A DNA stretch of 64,000 bases from Candidatus Chlorohelix allophototropha (GTDB lineage: Bacteria; Chloroflexota; Chloroflexia; Chloroheliales; Chloroheliaceae): positions 434,001 to 498,000 of the forward strand of contig NZ_CP128400.1 in assembly GCF_030389965.1 (NCBI RefSeq), given 5' to 3'. The position numbers were made by a program, and so were the translations under genes. A model generated the notes under the pieces. That model ran no database searches, was not told the origin of the DNA, and saw nothing but the letters and a program-made list of their open reading frames with translations. Below, one piece after another: positions 1 through 8,992 of the stretch (the first letter of the stretch is position 1; each line of letters starts with the position of its first letter).

Positions 1-1257
1 CTCCTCTTTCATACGCGCAAATATAAGGATATTGGCATCTACCGCTATACCAATCGAGAGGATAAAACCAGCGATACCGGCAAGAGTCAACACCACACCG
101 ATAAGCTTGAAAATAGCAAAGGTTAGAACTGCGTATACTACCAACGCGAGGTCGGCAATGAGACCGGGAAGGCGGAAGTAGAGCAGCATAAAGAGCGCTA
201 CGATACTCAGCCCAACTGCACCCGCAATGTAACTGCGATCAATCGAGTCCTGACCGAGGGTAGCGCCGATCTTGCGGCTTTGCAAAATATCTAGTTCTAC
301 CGGTAATGCACCATACTTTAGGTTGAGTACTATGCTATCAACTTCTAGCTTACCTTGGGTAGTACCCCATTGAGTATCATTGGTAATCTGACCGGAGTCG
401 CGAATAGCGGCGCGGATCACGGCGCTGGAAAGAACCCGTCCATCCAATACAATTGCCATATTCTTACCGATGCCCGCGCTGGTAAAGTTATAAAAGGTGT
501 TGGCGGCATCGGCGCGGATACCGAAGTTAACCTGCGCTGCGCCGCTGGTAGAGTTAAAGCCTTTGTCAATCTTAGCTGGATCCAACTCGTTACCCGTAAT
601 GATAGTCTGATAAACTTTGGCGTTAGGATCAGGCGTTTCTGTAGCGCTAGGGGTGGGAGTGGTACTAGCAGAAGTAGTGGGTATAGGTGTTCCGGCAGCG
701 TTAGTTGCAGCAGCAGTTGTTGCGGCGGCAGTGGTAGCCGGAGTAGTTATTGTCGGAATGAAGTTAGGCACAATCTGCGGTTTTACATTCCCACAAGTCC
801 CGGGCACTGAAGAATAAAGCGAGCCGGTAGTGCAGTAGGTGGTTTTCACCAATTGCCCTGTCTGCAAATCATCGGAACCCGCATCGATAAATTCAAGTCT
901 GCCGGTGCTGCCGATTACACTCTTTACTTGGTCTTCATCCGTGACACCGGGCAATTCTACGCCAATACGGTTATCACCGACCAAACGTACTACAGGTTCG
1001 TTGGTACCGAGACCGCTCACGCGCTTTTCGATAATACCACGCGCCCCGTTCATTTGGTCTTTAGAGACATTTGCCTGTCGAGCTTGCAAGGTGATTTCAT
1101 AACCACCTTTGAGATCTAGCCCCAGTTTGGTTTCGCGGCTGAGGTTTAATCCAAAGATACTTACGGGCGTTTCTCCACCAAATACCATGTAGGCGGATGC
1201 CAGTAGTAATATTAAAATCCCTAAGAGCGACAGTATATTATTTCTTCGCCGGTGCAA
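1..1257 (-). CDS. secD: Protein translocase subunit SecD (partial, 3' end outside window)
   Basis: SecD works with SecF in the inner membrane to drive late steps of Sec-dependent export with the proton motive force. Reading leftward from a TTG at 1255-1257 there is an N-terminal membrane helix, then the periplasmic P1-type segment (GLDLKGGYEITL region, conserved in SecD), and at the cut end the hallmark membrane segment with GIAVDANILIFARMKEE. The TTG start is preceded by AGGAG at 8-nt spacing, which decides the start because no ATG is suitable. Between roughly residues 170 and 215 is an Ala/Thr/Pro-rich low-complexity insert not usual for SecD. The frame is open to base 1, so the last transmembrane helices, and probably secF, lie outside the window. 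It has its own promoter (1309-1337). Identification is firm. Confidence 0.95.
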   Translation of the reverse strand, partial: MHRRRNNILSLLGILILLLASAYMVFGGETPVSIFGLNLSRETKLGLDLKGGYEITLQARQANVSKDQMNGARGIIEKRVSGLGTNEPVVRLVGDNRIGVELPGVTDEDQVKSVIGSTGRLEFIDAGSDDLQTGQLVKTTYCTTGSLYSSVPGTCGNVKPQIVPNFIPTITTPATTAAATTAAATNAAGTPIPTTSASTTPTPSATETPDPNAKVYQTIITGNELDPAKIDKGFNSTSGAAQVNFGIRADAANTFYNFTSAGIGKNMAIVLDGRVLSSAVIRAAIRDSGQITNDTQWGTTQGKLEVDSIVLNLKYGALPVELDILQSRKIGATLGQDSIDRSYIAGAVGLSIVALFMLLYFRLPGLIADLALVVYAVLTFAIFKLIGVVLTLAGIAGFILSIGIAVDANILIFARMKEE

Positions 1258-1308
1258 TTTACAGACTCCTGCTTGAATAGAAATTCCCCATTTAGGTTTA
1301 GCCTAACG

Positions 1309-1337
1309 ATTATATGGGATGAAAAGCTTAGAGTCAA
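1309..1337 (-). promoter_or_regulatory. Sigma70-type promoter of secD
   Basis: On the minus strand TTGACT (1332-1337) and TATAAT (1309-1314) are separated by exactly 17 bp. The box scores are 5/6 and 6/6. The predicted start lies about 45 nt before the secD TTG codon. The -35 box touches the T-run of the upstream terminator, a compact terminator-promoter arrangement. Confidence 0.75.
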
Positions 1338-1370
1338 TTAAAAACCCCTTGCCTTTAAAGTAGCAAGGGG
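1338..1370 (-). terminator. Intrinsic terminator of the L,D-transpeptidase gene
   Basis: On the minus strand the hairpin CCCCTTGC / GCAAGGGG (8 bp, 10-nt loop) is followed by TTTTT and an AT-rich tail. It lies 26 nt after the stop codon of the L,D-transpeptidase gene and just before the secD promoter. Confidence 0.8.
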
Positions 1371-1395
1371 TAATAGCCTATAAGCCGTATTAGTT

Positions 1396-2553
1396 TTAGA
1401 AATGAATGTTCACGTGTGAGCCGATACTAAGGAAGTTCCAAGCGAAAAAGCTGTCGTCCAGACCCATATTAACGCAGCCATGGCTTGCCTGATAACCAAA
1501 AGAGGAACGCCACCAAGCGTAGTGTAACGCATGCCCTTCGCTGGTGAAATACTGAGTGTACAGCACATTGTACAGATCGTAATAATCCTCACTGCCAATG
1601 TCGCCGCCCTTCATATGTTCGTTCGGAACACGACGGAAGATAGCGAAAGTACCTACTGGGGTTTCGTGTCCGGGCTTACCAGATATAATTAATATGGTTT
1701 TGACCGGAGTATCGCCTTCCATAAAGGTAGCATTAAAAGTGGTCAGATTTACATCCACCCAATGTTCCCAGATGGAAGTATCTTTGGTTACCGACATTAC
1801 GCTCGGATCAAGCCCACTTGCTTTGGTACTTACATTGCGGGCTGCCGCCGCCAACGGACCGAGTTCTGCCAGTTTCACCCCAAAGCTAGGATGGAATAGG
1901 AAACGTGCCCGTTCAAAATCCTGCGCCGCTACCCATGTATCGCCTACCAGCAAAGGATATTCCTCACTGATGGGATAACCGAAAAAGTATAAACCGCCTT
2001 GTGCATTCCAGAATTGCTGGAAGCCCCCCCCCAAACTATGTTTGGTAGGTTCAAAGTAAACCCGCGTATCGCTATTTGGGAAAGCGGTGATTGGTTGGTA
2101 AGCCGGGTTAGCGCGTTCTTCCGGTGAAGAAGCTGAATATAATTCCGTGCCGAGCAAGCCTAGACTTGTCTCCCATTGTGTCCCGGCTAAATCAGGATGA
2201 TACTCCATACGCGCTTTTTGAAAATACTGTACCGTGCGCCCATTCTCGGTAATTTCATCGGTTACAGGACAGCCAAACGAGTCGAATTTGCCGTTCATTT
2301 GCCAGAACTTCAAGAAACCATAACTGAGGTAGTGCCCACAATCGGAAAAATAGATTTTATCCGGGTTGGGGGTCGGCGAAAAATTATTAGCGTAGGGTAT
2401 AGTGGGTACGAAGGATTTAACCTGATTAACCTGCAGTGCAGAAGTAGTTGAACTTGACTCCGAAGCCGCAAAGGTCGTACTAACGCTACTGGCAAATATC
2501 AGCGTAAGGGCAAACGCTAATAACCAGCGATATTGTTTAGCCAGTAAGGACAC
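1396..2553 (-). CDS. Secreted L,D-transpeptidase (YkuD fold) with tandem Chloroflexota-type repeats
   Basis: Probably cross-links peptidoglycan or attaches proteins to it, outside the membrane. An N-terminal signal peptide (about residues 1-29, ending TFAA) is followed by a region (about 60-235) with two copies of a module containing F-W-x(n)-G-x-F/Y-x-x-F-G-x-P-I/V-T/S-x-E. The C-terminal YkuD catalytic domain carries the conserved SHGCVNM motif, whose Cys is the nucleophile. The GTG start (2551-2553) has GGAGG 8 nt upstream. The same accessory module recurs at the C-terminus of the secreted protein at 49183-51249, so it is probably a cell-surface or substrate-binding unit in this organism. 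The catalytic assignment is firm, while the role of the module is unknown. Confidence 0.9.
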   Translation of the reverse strand: MSLLAKQYRWLLAFALTLIFASSVSTTFAASESSSTTSALQVNQVKSFVPTIPYANNFSPTPNPDKIYFSDCGHYLSYGFLKFWQMNGKFDSFGCPVTDEITENGRTVQYFQKARMEYHPDLAGTQWETSLGLLGTELYSASSPEERANPAYQPITAFPNSDTRVYFEPTKHSLGGGFQQFWNAQGGLYFFGYPISEEYPLLVGDTWVAAQDFERARFLFHPSFGVKLAELGPLAAAARNVSTKASGLDPSVMSVTKDTSIWEHWVDVNLTTFNATFMEGDTPVKTILIISGKPGHETPVGTFAIFRRVPNEHMKGGDIGSEDYYDLYNVLYTQYFTSEGHALHYAWWRSSFGYQASHGCVNMGLDDSFFAWNFLSIGSHVNIHF

Positions 2554-2624
2554 CGGTGAAACCTCCAGTTATTATTTTCCGATTTTTCGCTTAAACCTAG
2601 ACAGGGCTTTTTATATACAAGCAG

Positions 2625-2654
2625 ATTAATCTTCTTGCCAAAAGCAGGAGTCAA
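2625..2654 (-). promoter_or_regulatory. Possible promoter of the L,D-transpeptidase gene
   Basis: On the minus strand TTGACT (2649-2654) is followed after 18 bp by ATTAAT (2625-2630). The -35 is good and the -10 matches 4 of 6. It lies about 72 nt before the GTG start. The rest of 2554-2758 shows AT-rich sequence without a further clear signal. Confidence 0.4.
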
Positions 2655-2758
2655 GCGCAAATCCAATATTAATATATTTTGCAAATTTGATATAAAAACG
2701 GCAATCCACCGAGCTTGGACGCCACTTAATAGTATAGCAGTTTTTTAGGTTAATCGCA

Positions 2759-4332
<1,574 letters not shown>

Positions 4333-4353
4333 ATTATTATCCTCTTAAGTAAA

Positions 4354-4944
4354 TTATTTGCGGGTAACTTCCCGGCTGATTTCCTCAGCTAATTCATGGC
4401 GGGCTGACGGTTCGCGCCAGTAACGACTTATTTGGGCGTACATTTCGGCGGCAGGACGATCATATAGGTCGGGAGTCATACGCCATTGGTAGCCCTGCGC
4501 CCGCTCTAAATCCTTACCCCGCAATAGCAAATCGGCAAAGTCTTGTGCGGTATTGCTGCCAGTTTCCAGTTTGAAAAATATCCCCTCATTGCCTTTTTCC
4601 TCGCACAGCCTAACGTCTGTTATATCATTCCAGTTCAATTCTACGCTTCCGAAATAGTGATTGTCGAAAAGGATGGATTCGGGCGAGAGGCGCGTGGATA
4701 TGCGCTCCAGCAAACGGGCAAAGCCCCGCCGTGACATCATCATGCTCATCAAGAAGCACAACAGCCCCACAAGCGCAAAGCTCACCAAGCCACCTACCCA
4801 ACCATCGTTACTCGAACCGGATAGCAAACCAAGTGTGGTATAGTATAAAAGCCCCCCGCCTAACAACACAAATACGGTGGCAGGGAGTACACGCGCCATC
4901 AATGCGAAACGACGGGTAAAACGATTATCCGGTTTTATGATCAC
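4354..4944 (-). CDS. Two-TM membrane protein with a C-terminal soluble PH-like domain, unknown function
   Basis: 196 residues. There are two hydrophobic helices near the N-terminus (about 18-38 and 46-68), then a soluble part with a beta-rich look (W-N-D-I-T-D-V-R, F-F-K-L-E) and a charged helical end. It starts at a GTG that overlaps the stop of the upstream gene by 4 nt (GTGA), so the two are translationally coupled. Both neighbours share the plan of two membrane helices followed by a strand-rich domain containing a W-x-D-V/I-x-x-x motif. They are probably distant paralogues that could form a pair. I do not recognise a named family, and a bacterial PH-like membrane domain is only a guess. 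Confidence 0.75.
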   Translation of the reverse strand: MIIKPDNRFTRRFALMARVLPATVFVLLGGGLLYYTTLGLLSGSSNDGWVGGLVSFALVGLLCFLMSMMMSRRGFARLLERISTRLSPESILFDNHYFGSVELNWNDITDVRLCEEKGNEGIFFKLETGSNTAQDFADLLLRGKDLERAQGYQWRMTPDLYDRPAAEMYAQISRYWREPSARHELAEEISREVTRK

Positions 4945-5495
4945 TTCTGTGAATTACTCCTACTTTGTTTGGCGGCGCGCCAATGTTGCTCTAATTGCTC
5001 GTAAAGCGCGTGGGCGCGAATTTCAAATCCAGTCAGCTCTAGCACTACAAAGAGCGGACGGTCGGCAGCAGCACGCGCTTTGTATAAGGCGCTATTCGGG
5101 TAAAGTTGCATAACTGCCATAGGTGGAAAGTTACCCTCCTGCCACTCTAGCAACGCCACATCTCGCCATTGTACCGTTTCGTGCGGATAATTAAAGTAGC
5201 GCAGGGTGAGATTATCGGCTTCAAGCGTCAATTCCATTTCCGGACGCAACGGTTGTTTCGGGCGCAACGCCGAGTTGGTAGCGGTTATATAGCCCACCAC
5301 GGTTAGCGCCACTATAATTCCCGCCAGTATAAATGTACTCAGCGTAGGAAATTTCCCATGCAACAGCCATGCAAAGAGCCAGTCTAAACCCGCCATGACC
5401 AGTGCGTTCTGTACCACTAGATACAGCAAAAACCACCAGCGAAAAGGTTGCGTTGCTTTTGTTGCAAGCGGTGGCGCAGGTTTTACCAGCAACAC
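4941..5495 (-). CDS. Two-TM membrane protein, unknown function
   Basis: 184 residues. Two N-terminal membrane helices (about 22-45 and 54-73) precede a soluble domain with V-Q-W-R-D-V-A-L-L-E-W, similar in plan to the next gene (W-N-D-I-T-D-V). The likely GTG start (5493-5495) lies 9 nt after the lipA stop, whose surroundings supply AGGA. It is coupled by a 4-nt overlap to the next membrane gene. Position inside the lipA/metY operon suggests co-expression but gives no function. Real gene by length, coupling and composition; product unknown. Confidence 0.75.
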   Translation of the reverse strand: MLLVKPAPPLATKATQPFRWWFLLYLVVQNALVMAGLDWLFAWLLHGKFPTLSTFILAGIIVALTVVGYITATNSALRPKQPLRPEMELTLEADNLTLRYFNYPHETVQWRDVALLEWQEGNFPPMAVMQLYPNSALYKARAAADRPLFVVLELTGFEIRAHALYEQLEQHWRAAKQSRSNSQK

Positions 5496-5504
5496 GGCTT
5501 CGTC

Positions 5505-6449
5505 CTAAGCATTCGGCACTTGTTGGTGTGCATGATAACTACTGCGCACCAGCGGACCACTCTCTACATATTTAAAGCCCAATGACAGCGCCACTTCTTT
5601 GAGTTCCTCAAATTCCGTTGGGGTATAATATCGCTCGACTGACAGATGCTTTGGCGAAGGACGCATGTATTGCCCTAGCGTCAGCACGTCACAATCCACC
5701 TCACGCAGGTCGCGCATAACTTCGACTAGTTCTTCTTTTGTCTCGCCCAATCCTACCATCATTCCAGTTTTGGTAATTACATTGTAGGATTGCCCCAAAT
5801 CTTTGGCGCGTCGCAGCAATTCAAGGGTGCGAGGATAGCGGGCTTTGTGGCGTACATGGCGATAGAGACGCGGCACTGTTTCGGTGTTGTGATTAAGGAT
5901 TTCGGGATGAGCATCCAACACCATTTTGAGGGCATCCCAATTCCCCACAAAATCGGGGATGAGCAATTCCACCCGGCAACCGGGTACTTCCTGATGAATC
6001 AGCCGTGTAACTTCGGCGTAAATATGCGCCCCACCTTCGGATAGGTCGTCCCGGTTCACGCTGGTAATTACTACATGCTTTAGTTCCAACGCTTTCACTG
6101 CCTCAACCACCTCGCGTGGTTCATTTTCATCAAGTGGCAAAGGCTTACCACTAATCACATCACAAAAACCGCAAGCGCGGGTGCAAATATTACCTAACAT
6201 GAGAAAAGTGGCGGTGCGGTTTGTCCAACACTCGGTGATATTGGGGCAATTCGCCTCCTCGCAAACGGTATGCAAGCCTTTTTCACGCATCAAGCGTTTC
6301 AGAGCGAAATAGTTAGGGTCGCTCGGTAACTTTTTCTTGAGCCACTCCGGTCGTCTTTCACGTGGCAAATCTACCGGGTGCGGGGTCGCCTTCTGGTAAA
6401 CTTCATCGCCTTTTACCAGCGGAATAATCTCTATGGTACGTCTAGGCAT
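5505..6449 (-). CDS. lipA: Lipoyl synthase
   Basis: Radical-SAM enzyme that inserts two sulfurs into protein-bound octanoyl groups to make lipoyl cofactor for 2-oxoacid dehydrogenases and the glycine cleavage system. Both iron-sulfur clusters are visible: the auxiliary cluster motif CEEANCPNITECW (Cys63, 68, 74) and the radical-SAM motif CTRACGFC (Cys89, 93, 96). The C-terminal serine ligand region (PLVRSSYHA) is present. Length of 314 is normal. Start ATG 6447-6449 follows the epimerase stop by 3 nt. No lipB is seen in the window. Very firm. Confidence 0.97.
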   Translation of the reverse strand: MPRRTIEIIPLVKGDEVYQKATPHPVDLPRERRPEWLKKKLPSDPNYFALKRLMREKGLHTVCEEANCPNITECWTNRTATFLMLGNICTRACGFCDVISGKPLPLDENEPREVVEAVKALELKHVVITSVNRDDLSEGGAHIYAEVTRLIHQEVPGCRVELLIPDFVGNWDALKMVLDAHPEILNHNTETVPRLYRHVRHKARYPRTLELLRRAKDLGQSYNVITKTGMMVGLGETKEELVEVMRDLREVDCDVLTLGQYMRPSPKHLSVERYYTPTEFEELKEVALSLGFKYVESGPLVRSSYHAHQQVPNA

Positions 6450-6452
6450 ATA

Positions 6453-7364
6453 TTACTTCCCTTGCAAAACTTCTAATTGCTTCAACCAGCGTTCTTTTAA
6501 AGGCGTAGGTGTATAAGTAAATTCTTGCTGTAAGACCTCGCCGCTTATCATAGTGGGGAATCCGGTTACCATCGCCTCACCCAATGTTATAGTAATATTG
6601 GGGTTTAACTGTTCAAGAAAGTGCTTGAGCATTCCAAGTTCCCATGTCTCTGCCGGAGTATTGTAAACTTCATGCTGAATTTCTTCGGCATTAACCAGTT
6701 TTTCCAACACCGCCGCCACCTCCTCGGCATGGACAAAGGGAAACCTCTGATCGGCTCTATACGGGATATGTACCACAACAGGTGTATTGGAAGCTGCCTT
6801 CCCGAAAAGCTCCGCGCGCCACGGTGACGAGGTGACAATCGAACCTGCTCCAAGCACCGTTGCGATTCGCAAAGCTACAAAGTTAAAGCCATACTGAGAG
6901 CTTAAGCTTTTACCCAACGTTTCTACATAATACTTGCACGCTCCGTAAACATCTTCAGGTAGAGTGAGATTGGACTCTGAAACCACCTGAGAAGGCGGAT
7001 AAGAACCGTAAATACTGATAGAACTACCGTAAATAAAGCGCGGTATTTGATAATCTCGCGCCAGTTCCAGCAGGTGCAGGCTACCTAGAATATTAACCCT
7101 TGTAGCAGCTACCGGATTATTGCGGGAGGCTGAGTTAAGTAGGGAAGCCAGATGTATAATACAATTGAACTTGTTTTCCTGAAAAAGAGTAGTCAGGCTT
7201 GCCTTATCGCTGATATTACCCTGATAAAACGTTACCTCCCCTGCACGATCAGCATAAGGCGCTAAATCCAACGAAACAACAGCCAGACCGGAAGACAGCA
7301 AAGTTCGGCAAACCATTCTGCCGATAAAGCCTTCTCCACCGGTTACCAGTATCGTTTTTTGCAT
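6453..7364 (-). CDS. NAD-dependent epimerase/dehydratase (extended SDR)
   Basis: 303 residues. An N-terminal Rossmann motif TGGEGFIG (about 8-15) binds NAD(P), and the catalytic YxxxK is Y-G-A-C-K at about 140-144, with the preceding SSISIYG strand as in UDP-sugar epimerases. The substrate cannot be read from sequence: nucleotide-sugar epimerase and 3-beta-HSD-like or NDP-sugar dehydratase are all open. It is the first gene of the leftward operon. The ATG (7362-7364) has AGAGG at 6 nt. Sugar metabolism next to lipA and metY is an odd mix. Confidence 0.9.
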   Translation of the reverse strand: MQKTILVTGGEGFIGRMVCRTLLSSGLAVVSLDLAPYADRAGEVTFYQGNISDKASLTTLFQENKFNCIIHLASLLNSASRNNPVAATRVNILGSLHLLELARDYQIPRFIYGSSISIYGSYPPSQVVSESNLTLPEDVYGACKYYVETLGKSLSSQYGFNFVALRIATVLGAGSIVTSSPWRAELFGKAASNTPVVVHIPYRADQRFPFVHAEEVAAVLEKLVNAEEIQHEVYNTPAETWELGMLKHFLEQLNPNITITLGEAMVTGFPTMISGEVLQQEFTYTPTPLKERWLKQLEVLQGK

Positions 7365-7439
7365 AACCGACCTCTTTTACCTGTAACAAAGGCAACTGTT
7401 TACGGGTCTAACCGTTAAGACTATGTTGATTGTCGAAAA

Positions 7440-7468
7440 ATTATACAACTATTATATTGTGGTCGCAA
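7440..7468 (-). promoter_or_regulatory. Sigma70-type promoter of the epimerase-lipA-metY operon
   Basis: On the minus strand TTGCGA (7463-7468) and a perfect TATAAT (7440-7445) are spaced 17 bp. The leader to the epimerase ATG would be about 70 nt. The same intergenic space (7365-7560) must also hold the promoter of the divergent gene at 7561, which I could not pick out. Confidence 0.65.
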
Positions 7469-7560
7469 TTTCGGATTAATAGCTTGCCAGTGTTTCATTT
7501 TCATAATATGCTGAATTCAGACGTTCAATTAGCTTGCTTGTGAAGAAAGAAGGGTTTATT

Positions 7561-8280
7561 ATGTCAAATCAACCGCCGCCCGGACAACCTCCATATGGTG
7601 GTCAACCACCTGACCAACCACCCTACGGAATGCCACCGCAAGGGCAACCACCTTATGGGGGACAGCCGCAAGGACAGCCACCTTACGGAATGCCACCGCA
7701 AGGGCAACCACCTTACGGAATGCCGCCGCAAGGACAACCACCTTATGGAATGCCACCGCAAGGGCAGCCGCAATATGGATATGGTGCACCACCACCGGGC
7801 TATTATCCAGCACCTCCTCCTCCGCAGAAGAAAGGCGGGTTGCCTTGGTGGGGTTGTCTGCTGATTATCCTGATTCCGGTGATAGCCATTGTCGCTTGTA
7901 TAGCGGTATTTTTCTCGGCTACGCTTGGTACGCTATTTTTTGCCAAAGGTCAGGTTGAGGGGCGCATTGACCAGTATATGAAGGCTGCCGTTTCCGGCGA
8001 TGTAAGCAAGATGTCCACTATTTCTGCCACTGTTGTATCCAGAGATGAGTTGGCAACTTTCGCAAATAATAGCACAGTGAAAAATTATGATAGTCTTCAG
8101 CTTGATTGGTATATTAGCGTAAATAGCACCGGCAATCTAGCTACAACCGAATTGCGCGGTAAGATGAAATTCAAGGATGGAAAATCCAGCACCTTCCAAG
8201 TTCTTCTAATACCCGAAGGAAACCAGAGCAAGTTGGAGGATTTCAAAATTTATGCGATCAACATTGACCCGCCCTCCTAG
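7561..8280 (+). CDS. Membrane-anchored protein with Pro/Gly/Gln/Tyr-rich repeat N-terminus
   Basis: 239 residues from the ATG at 7561 (GAAGGG 7 nt upstream); an in-frame TTG at 7534 lacks a ribosome site. The first 90 residues are repeats of [10 protein letters not shown], encoded by near-identical DNA units. A membrane helix follows at about 100-130 ([12 protein letters not shown]...). The C-terminal 100 residues look like a small alpha+beta domain of the DUF4878/NTF2-like kind (helix then strands with YDSLQLDW). The topology, disordered Pro-rich cytoplasmic part plus a short extracytoplasmic domain, is common in Gram-positive and Chloroflexota genomes. Function unknown. Ends at a clear terminator. 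Confidence 0.85.
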   Translation: MSNQPPPGQPPYGGQPPDQPPYGMPPQGQPPYGGQPQGQPPYGMPPQGQPPYGMPPQGQPPYGMPPQGQPQYGYGAPPPGYYPAPPPPQKKGGLPWWGCLLIILIPVIAIVACIAVFFSATLGTLFFAKGQVEGRIDQYMKAAVSGDVSKMSTISATVVSRDELATFANNSTVKNYDSLQLDWYISVNSTGNLATTELRGKMKFKDGKSSTFQVLLIPEGNQSKLEDFKIYAINIDPPS

Positions 8281-8303
8281 CGGTGCATTATCGCAATATT
8301 CGC

Positions 8304-8337
8304 AGCCTCTTCCCAAAGCTGGGAAGAGGCTTTTTTT
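8304..8337 (+). terminator. Intrinsic terminator after the Pro-rich membrane protein gene
   Basis: Hairpin GCCTCTTCCCA / TGGGAAGAGGC with a 4-nt loop, followed by seven T residues. Confidence 0.92.
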
Positions 8338-8468
8338 CGACCAAATACCAATTGTATGTAGTGCAATATGCTGTCATAATTAAATTGAGAGTTTTATTTT
8401 GAGACCTTGTAGCTGTTGCTGCGTAGTTTATAAAGATGGCACATTCAAAATAATTAAGAACAGGCACA

Positions 8469-8918
8469 ATGGAAATTCTCTTTTATAGCATACACGAAAT
8501 CCCCTATGGCTGCTTTTCGAACTTCTCGCCGCATGGTTTTGAATTGAATGGGAAGTGGTGGAAAACCAGCGAACATTACTTTCAAGCGCAAAAATTCGCC
8601 GGAACACCCTACGAGGAAAAAGTGCGAATTGCTTACACCCCCAAAGATGCCGCCAACTTCGGACGGCGGCGCGATTTCCCCCTTCGCTCCGATTGGGAAG
8701 CTATAAAAGACGAGGTTATGCGAAAAGCAGTGCTGACTAAATTTGAAACACACGCCGATATTCGTGAGATTTTGCTTTCTACCGTTAACGCTACGCTGGT
8801 TGAAAATACAACTGGAGATTATTATTGGGGACGAGGTTCACGCGGCGATGGTAAAAATATGCTGGGTATTATTTTAATGGAAACACGCGAGATTTTAAGA
8901 AGCAAATCAAGGGGTTAA
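8469..8918 (+). CDS. NADAR family N-glycosidase (YbiA-like)
   Basis: 149 residues matching the NADAR/YbiA fold: the N-terminal F-S-N-F-S-P-H, the W-K-T-S-E-H-Y-F-Q-A-Q-K helix with its conserved Glu, the G-R-R-x-D-F-P-L-R segment and the C-terminal Y-W-G-R-G-x-x-G-x-G-x-N-M-L-G motif are all present. Family members hydrolyse N-glycosidic bonds, either of ADP-ribosyl groups on nucleic acid or of riboflavin intermediates, and are sometimes part of NAD/ADP-ribose conflict systems. Length is typical. A weak AGG lies 5-8 nt before the ATG. It sits 74 nt before clpB on the same strand. Confidence 0.92.
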   Translation: MEILFYSIHEIPYGCFSNFSPHGFELNGKWWKTSEHYFQAQKFAGTPYEEKVRIAYTPKDAANFGRRRDFPLRSDWEAIKDEVMRKAVLTKFETHADIREILLSTVNATLVENTTGDYYWGRGSRGDGKNMLGIILMETREILRSKSRG

Positions 8919-8992
8919 GTAGAAACAAAAGTGTGCTTGGCAGTGTCTGACTATAAACAAGCAATCTAATTATAAAATAAGAAAGAGCCGGA

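Noticed and set aside
7559-7864. Reading frames on both strands in the Pro-rich repeat area
   Set aside because: They come from the repeat in the gene at 7561-8280 and lack ribosome sites.
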